DNA from: an uncultured bacterium | GTDB lineage: Bacteria; Bacteroidota; Bacteroidia; Bacteroidales; Bacteroidaceae | DNA length: 64,000 bases | Reading direction: 5' to 3' | Assembly (NCBI GenBank): GCA_905215555.1 | Contig: CAJMQU010000008.1 | Coordinates: 1 to 64,000 of the forward strand | Shown here: positions 61,073 through 64,000 of the stretch, piece by piece | How positions within the stretch are numbered: the first letter of the stretch is position 1 | How the letters are laid out: the number at the start of each line of letters is the position of its first letter | Notes under the pieces: generated by a model | What the model saw: only the letters and a program-made list of their open reading frames with translations | What the model was told of the DNA's origin: nothing | Databases searched by the model: none | Made by a program: the position numbers and the translations under genes

Positions 61073-61969
61073 TTGAAAAAGGACGTATTGAACATAGAGA
61101 CCGTACATCAGTGTAATTGTTGCTTGGGTAACAAGACACTGCATCCGCTGGTGAGTGCTATCGACTTATCCAAAGCCAACGTGATGCAACGTACCATCAA
61201 GTTCGACTTTTACACCTTGTTATTGCTGGAAAGTGAATGTTGTGACTATATCTATGGGCGTAAATACTACGACTATTCCAATGCCACCATGTTGTTTCTG
61301 GCTCCGGGAGAATCTATTAATATGAATGACGGGAAGGTGCTTCCCCAAAAAGGTTGGCTGTTGGCATTCCATCCGGACTTTCTGTGTAATACCTCTTTAG
61401 GGCAGCATATCAGGCATTGTCCGTTCTTCTCTTATAGTCCGAATGAAGCGTTGCATCTGTCGTTGCGCGAGAAAACGAAAGCTGTGGAGTGTTTCTGTAA
61501 TATTGAGCAGGAATTGAAGCATGCGATAGACTGCCATAGCAAGGTGTTGATTTCAAGATATATAGAGTTGCTGTTGGATTATTGTTCCCGCTTCTACGAA
61601 CGCCAGTTCATTACGCGGAATGAGGCGAATAAGACAATCTTGTGCAAAATGGATACGCTGTTGGATGACTATATCCGCTCCGGGCAGTTGAAGACCAAGA
61701 TATTGCCGACCGTAAAGTATTGTGCAAATCTGCTTCATTTATCGCCGCGCTATTTTATGGACCTGCTGAGGTTTGAAACGGGGAAGAACCTAGACGAATA
61801 TTTCCAGTTGAAAAGGATAGAGATAGCCAAGAAAATGTTGTCCGCCAATGAGAATACCGTTAGTTCGGTTGCCGAAATATTGGGCTTTTCAAGCGTGCAA
61901 TATTTCAGCAACCTGTTCAGAAAACTGGTAGGGGTGGCTCCTAATGAATACAGGCTTTCACAGAACTAA
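61073..61969 (+). CDS. AraC-family regulator 2 (paralogue, Cys-rich)
   Basis: 298 residues starting with TTG, 2 nt after the stop of regulator 1. No ATG fits, and the alignment with the paralogue begins at this codon. The same domain order: HPLVSAIDLSKANV, GWLLAFHPDFLCNTSLGQ, HTH in TVKYCANLLHLSPRYFMDLL and VSSVAEILGFSSVQYFSNLF. Unlike regulator 1 it has Cys-rich patches (QCNCCLG, ESECCDYI), which might sense oxidants or electrophiles. It overlaps the convergent VWA gene by 4 nt. Confidence 0.88.
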   Translation: MKKDVLNIETVHQCNCCLGNKTLHPLVSAIDLSKANVMQRTIKFDFYTLLLLESECCDYIYGRKYYDYSNATMLFLAPGESINMNDGKVLPQKGWLLAFHPDFLCNTSLGQHIRHCPFFSYSPNEALHLSLREKTKAVECFCNIEQELKHAIDCHSKVLISRYIELLLDYCSRFYERQFITRNEANKTILCKMDTLLDDYIRSGQLKTKILPTVKYCANLLHLSPRYFMDLLRFETGKNLDEYFQLKRIEIAKKMLSANENTVSSVAEILGFSSVQYFSNLFRKLVGVAPNEYRLSQN

Positions 61970-63096
61970 GTACTTTTGATGTTCTGCGATATCCACATCC
62001 CTATATCTTGTTTGCTAAGCGCTGCCGCCATGAGGTCGGGGAATTTATCGGGTGTACAGGCGAAAGTCGGTACACCGATATTCGCCAGAAACTCTGCATG
62101 GCTCTTGTCGTAAGAGGGGGCGCCGTCGTCATTCAGTGCAGGCAGCACGATGAGTTGCACACCACTATTCACTAAAGATACGAACTTCTTGCGCATCTCC
62201 CGGTCATCGCCACCTTCATACAAGTCGGTAACCAGCACGAGTACCGTATCCTGCGGACGGGTAATCACTCCTTGGCAATAGGTCAGAGCACGGGCAATGT
62301 CAGTTCCACCACCTAACTGTACACCAAAAAGCAAGTCTACCGGGTCTTGTAAATCGTCGGTCAGGTCTACGACTGCCGTATCAAATACCACCATCCGCGT
62401 GCTCACTGCCGGAATGGAAGCCAGCACCGAGCCGAATATTCCGGAATAAATCACCGATGTTCCCATTGAACCGCTCTGGTCCAGACAGAGGATGATGTCT
62501 TTCATTGCTTTCCGCTTCCTGCCGTAACCGATGCGAACTTCCGGGATAATCGTCTTATATTCCGGCTGATAATTTTTCAAGTTCTTGGTGATGGTGGTTT
62601 TCCAGTCTATTTCGTTATAGCGCGGATTTCTCCGGCGGGCGGAGCGGTTGAGCGCTCCCGTCACAGCCTGCTGGGTAGGGGCAGAGAGTTTGCGCAACAG
62701 TTCATCCACCACTTTGCGGACTACCTGCCGTGCCATTTCCTTGTTCTTTTCCGGGATTACGCGGCTGAGCGACATTAGCGTAGCTACCAGATGCACATCC
62801 GGCACTACGGTTTCCAGCATTTCCTTTTCCGTCAGCAGTGAGGTGATGTTCAGCCGTTTGATGGCATCGCGTTGGATGACTTGTACCACCGACTGTGGGA
62901 AAAACTCGCGGATGTCTCCCAGCCAGCGACTCACTTTCGGGGCGGACGAACCGAGTCCTCCGCGCCGGTCACTGTCGTACACGGCTTCCAGAGACTGGTC
63001 GATACGCTGCTCTTCCTGCGTCAGTGTGATGCCTGTACCGTCGGCTTCGTTTCCACCCAATATCAGGCGCCATCTTTTCAGATATTCTTCTTCCAT
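61966..63096 (-). CDS. VWA domain protein
   Basis: 376 residues. The C-terminal von Willebrand factor A domain (about 195-376) has the MIDAS DQSGSMG, a second ligand in LGGGTDIARAL and VLVTDLYEGGDD. The N-terminal part is helical (VVRKVVDELLRKLSAPTQ). It is adjacent to a DUF5682-like gene. Similar VWA proteins work with MoxR-type AAA ATPases as metal-insertion or assembly chaperones. The ATPase would lie beyond the window. Confidence 0.85.
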   Translation of the reverse strand: MEEEYLKRWRLILGGNEADGTGITLTQEEQRIDQSLEAVYDSDRRGGLGSSAPKVSRWLGDIREFFPQSVVQVIQRDAIKRLNITSLLTEKEMLETVVPDVHLVATLMSLSRVIPEKNKEMARQVVRKVVDELLRKLSAPTQQAVTGALNRSARRRNPRYNEIDWKTTITKNLKNYQPEYKTIIPEVRIGYGRKRKAMKDIILCLDQSGSMGTSVIYSGIFGSVLASIPAVSTRMVVFDTAVVDLTDDLQDPVDLLFGVQLGGGTDIARALTYCQGVITRPQDTVLVLVTDLYEGGDDREMRKKFVSLVNSGVQLIVLPALNDDGAPSYDKSHAEFLANIGVPTFACTPDKFPDLMAAALSKQDIGMWISQNIKST

Positions 63097-63106
63097 AGTT
63101 TACTCT

Positions 63107-64000
63107 TTACTTCATTTCAATTCCTAATAATTGGCGGATTAGCGGGATTACTTTGGTAGCTTCCGCTTCATTGTGGGCGGAGACTGTGACCGTCTGTGTC
63201 TGTATACCGCCTGCACCGCTTGCTTTGGCCTTCTCGCCCAGCTTACGGCGTTCCGGTGGGGTGAACTCACTGAATGTACGTTTCAATATAGGCAGCAGTT
63301 CCATGAAAGTCTCCTTATCCTGCCCGCATATCCAATTGTTCACAAGATTCCAAAGGTTATCATCCAACAGCAGGATAGCGCCCGAAGAACGGAGAAATCC
63401 TTCGAACCAGTATGCCATGTCTGCCGGAGCGTTGCCGATGGAAGAATAGTAACTGAGGGTGTTCTGTGCCTCCTCCGGTGAGATGTCTCCTTTGTCGTTC
63501 AGCAAGCGTGTGGCGTAGCCGGACAGCAACGGATGCACATTGATGGAAGTGCGCACCTGGCGGATAAATTCGAGCCACATGGTGTTCAGCTCCGGGTCGT
63601 TGAGGGTAGATACAGCATAATCCGTAGACACCAGTTTGTTGAGAATATCCGCTGCCGCCTCTTCATCGATATTGATACAGACAAGCACGCCTCCCGCAAG
63701 GATACGGGCAATCATAGCGTGGAGCATATTGCCTACTTTGGAGAAATCCAGATTGCGCACATTGCCATAGCGGACGATGCTGACCAGGTCGGGAACGGCT
63801 TCCATCATTTCGATAATATCGGTCGAGGCAGCCGAAAGACGGTCGAGCTGCACAGTCATGGCATCTACTAAATCCGGCAGATTGGCGGGGATAACCCGGT
63901 CGAGCAGATAGGTGAGTTCCGGAATATACCTTATCTCACCGGTCTGTTTGAGCAGATACTTTTGGGTGGCTTCTTCCAGCGTATTTCCCCAGATGGCTTT
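63107..64000 (-). CDS. DUF5682-like protein, 3' part (gene runs off the window)
   Basis: The frame is open to the window edge. An internal ATG at 63859 is not the start, because codons beyond it read on without a stop (LTYLLDRVIPANLPDLVDA). About 297 residues are visible: LTYLLDRVIPANLPDLVDAM, MMEAVPDLVSIVRYGNVRN, FVR-like and ADMAYWFEGFLRSSGAILL, PERRKLGEKAKASGAGGIQ. These match the C-terminal half of DUF5682 proteins, which sit in a module with VWA proteins and MoxR ATPases. 10 nt separates it from the VWA gene. Confidence 0.75.
   Translation of the reverse strand, partial: KAIWGNTLEEATQKYLLKQTGEIRYIPELTYLLDRVIPANLPDLVDAMTVQLDRLSAASTDIIEMMEAVPDLVSIVRYGNVRNLDFSKVGNMLHAMIARILAGGVLVCINIDEEAAADILNKLVSTDYAVSTLNDPELNTMWLEFIRQVRTSINVHPLLSGYATRLLNDKGDISPEEAQNTLSYYSSIGNAPADMAYWFEGFLRSSGAILLLDDNLWNLVNNWICGQDKETFMELLPILKRTFSEFTPPERRKLGEKAKASGAGGIQTQTVTVSAHNEAEATKVIPLIRQLLGIEMK

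Noticed and set aside
1..64000. CRISPR arrays, tRNA and rRNA genes, intact insertion sequences
   Set aside because: None were recognised on either strand; the repeats seen are pairwise or short tandem copies without regular unique spacers.

Overview
The window looks like a chromosomal segment of a human-gut Bacteroides or close relative. The reasons are the Bacteroides-type promoter elements (TAnnTTTG, often with a TTG/TTTG box about 18-20 nt upstream), FimA/Mfa-type lipoprotein pilins, a hybrid two-component system with an AraC output, a smalltalk/HU/DUF4248/VirE islet, and DUF2023 paired with flavodoxin. The species cannot be fixed from sequence alone. No rRNA, tRNA, CRISPR array or intact insertion sequence was recognised.

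Layout. (1) 1-13.9 kb: a type V-like pilus locus on the minus strand (Rrf2-like regulator, DUF3575, FimB/Mfa2, DUF3868/OmpA-like/TPR, two large fimbrillin-like lipoproteins, a DUF4469 HU-like protein). It is interrupted by an AAA-ATPase/PD-(D/E)XK cassette surrounded by short palindromes. It is headed by a 458-bp invertible segment and a tyrosine recombinase whose own 3' end lies inside that segment. (2) 14-16.4 kb: decayed ATPase remnants, then DUF2023 and flavodoxin. (3) 16.5-27.6 kb: SanA-like protein, Fsr-type MFS exporter, pyridoxamine kinase, a small membrane-peptide gene, and two convergent hybrid sensor kinases. (4) 27.8-32.3 kb: smalltalk peptide, HU-like protein with an ENPLG tail, DUF4248, VirE/BT4734-like primase-helicase, and a strongly structured non-coding element. 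(5) 32.6-36.7 kb: PepSY-like protein and a two-gene pilus-like operon whose second product ends in a metzincin-type zinc site. (6) 37-46.5 kb: hydrogen metabolism, with trimeric NAD-linked [FeFe] hydrogenase hydBAC converging on maturases hydEGF and a group-B-like [FeFe] hydrogenase. (7) 46.6-52.9 kb: a divergent PyrD, ferritin-VIT1 iron/manganese transporter, nitronate monooxygenase-like enzyme, RRM protein, GNAT and a FucP-like transporter. (8) 53-62 kb: a six-gene stress/redox-type operon, an Fe-dependent alcohol dehydrogenase and tandem AraC regulators, tied together by three copies of a 35-bp operator. (9) 62-64 kb: VWA protein and the 3' part of a DUF5682-like gene.

The two strongest new observations are the recombinase switch at 12.4-12.9 kb, where inversion would flip the region upstream of the pilus operon and at the same time swap the last 10 residues of the recombinase, and the AraC operator set at 58.0, 59.9 and 60.1 kb, with identical internal architecture and identical 23-nt spacing to the -7 element in the two minus-strand promoters.
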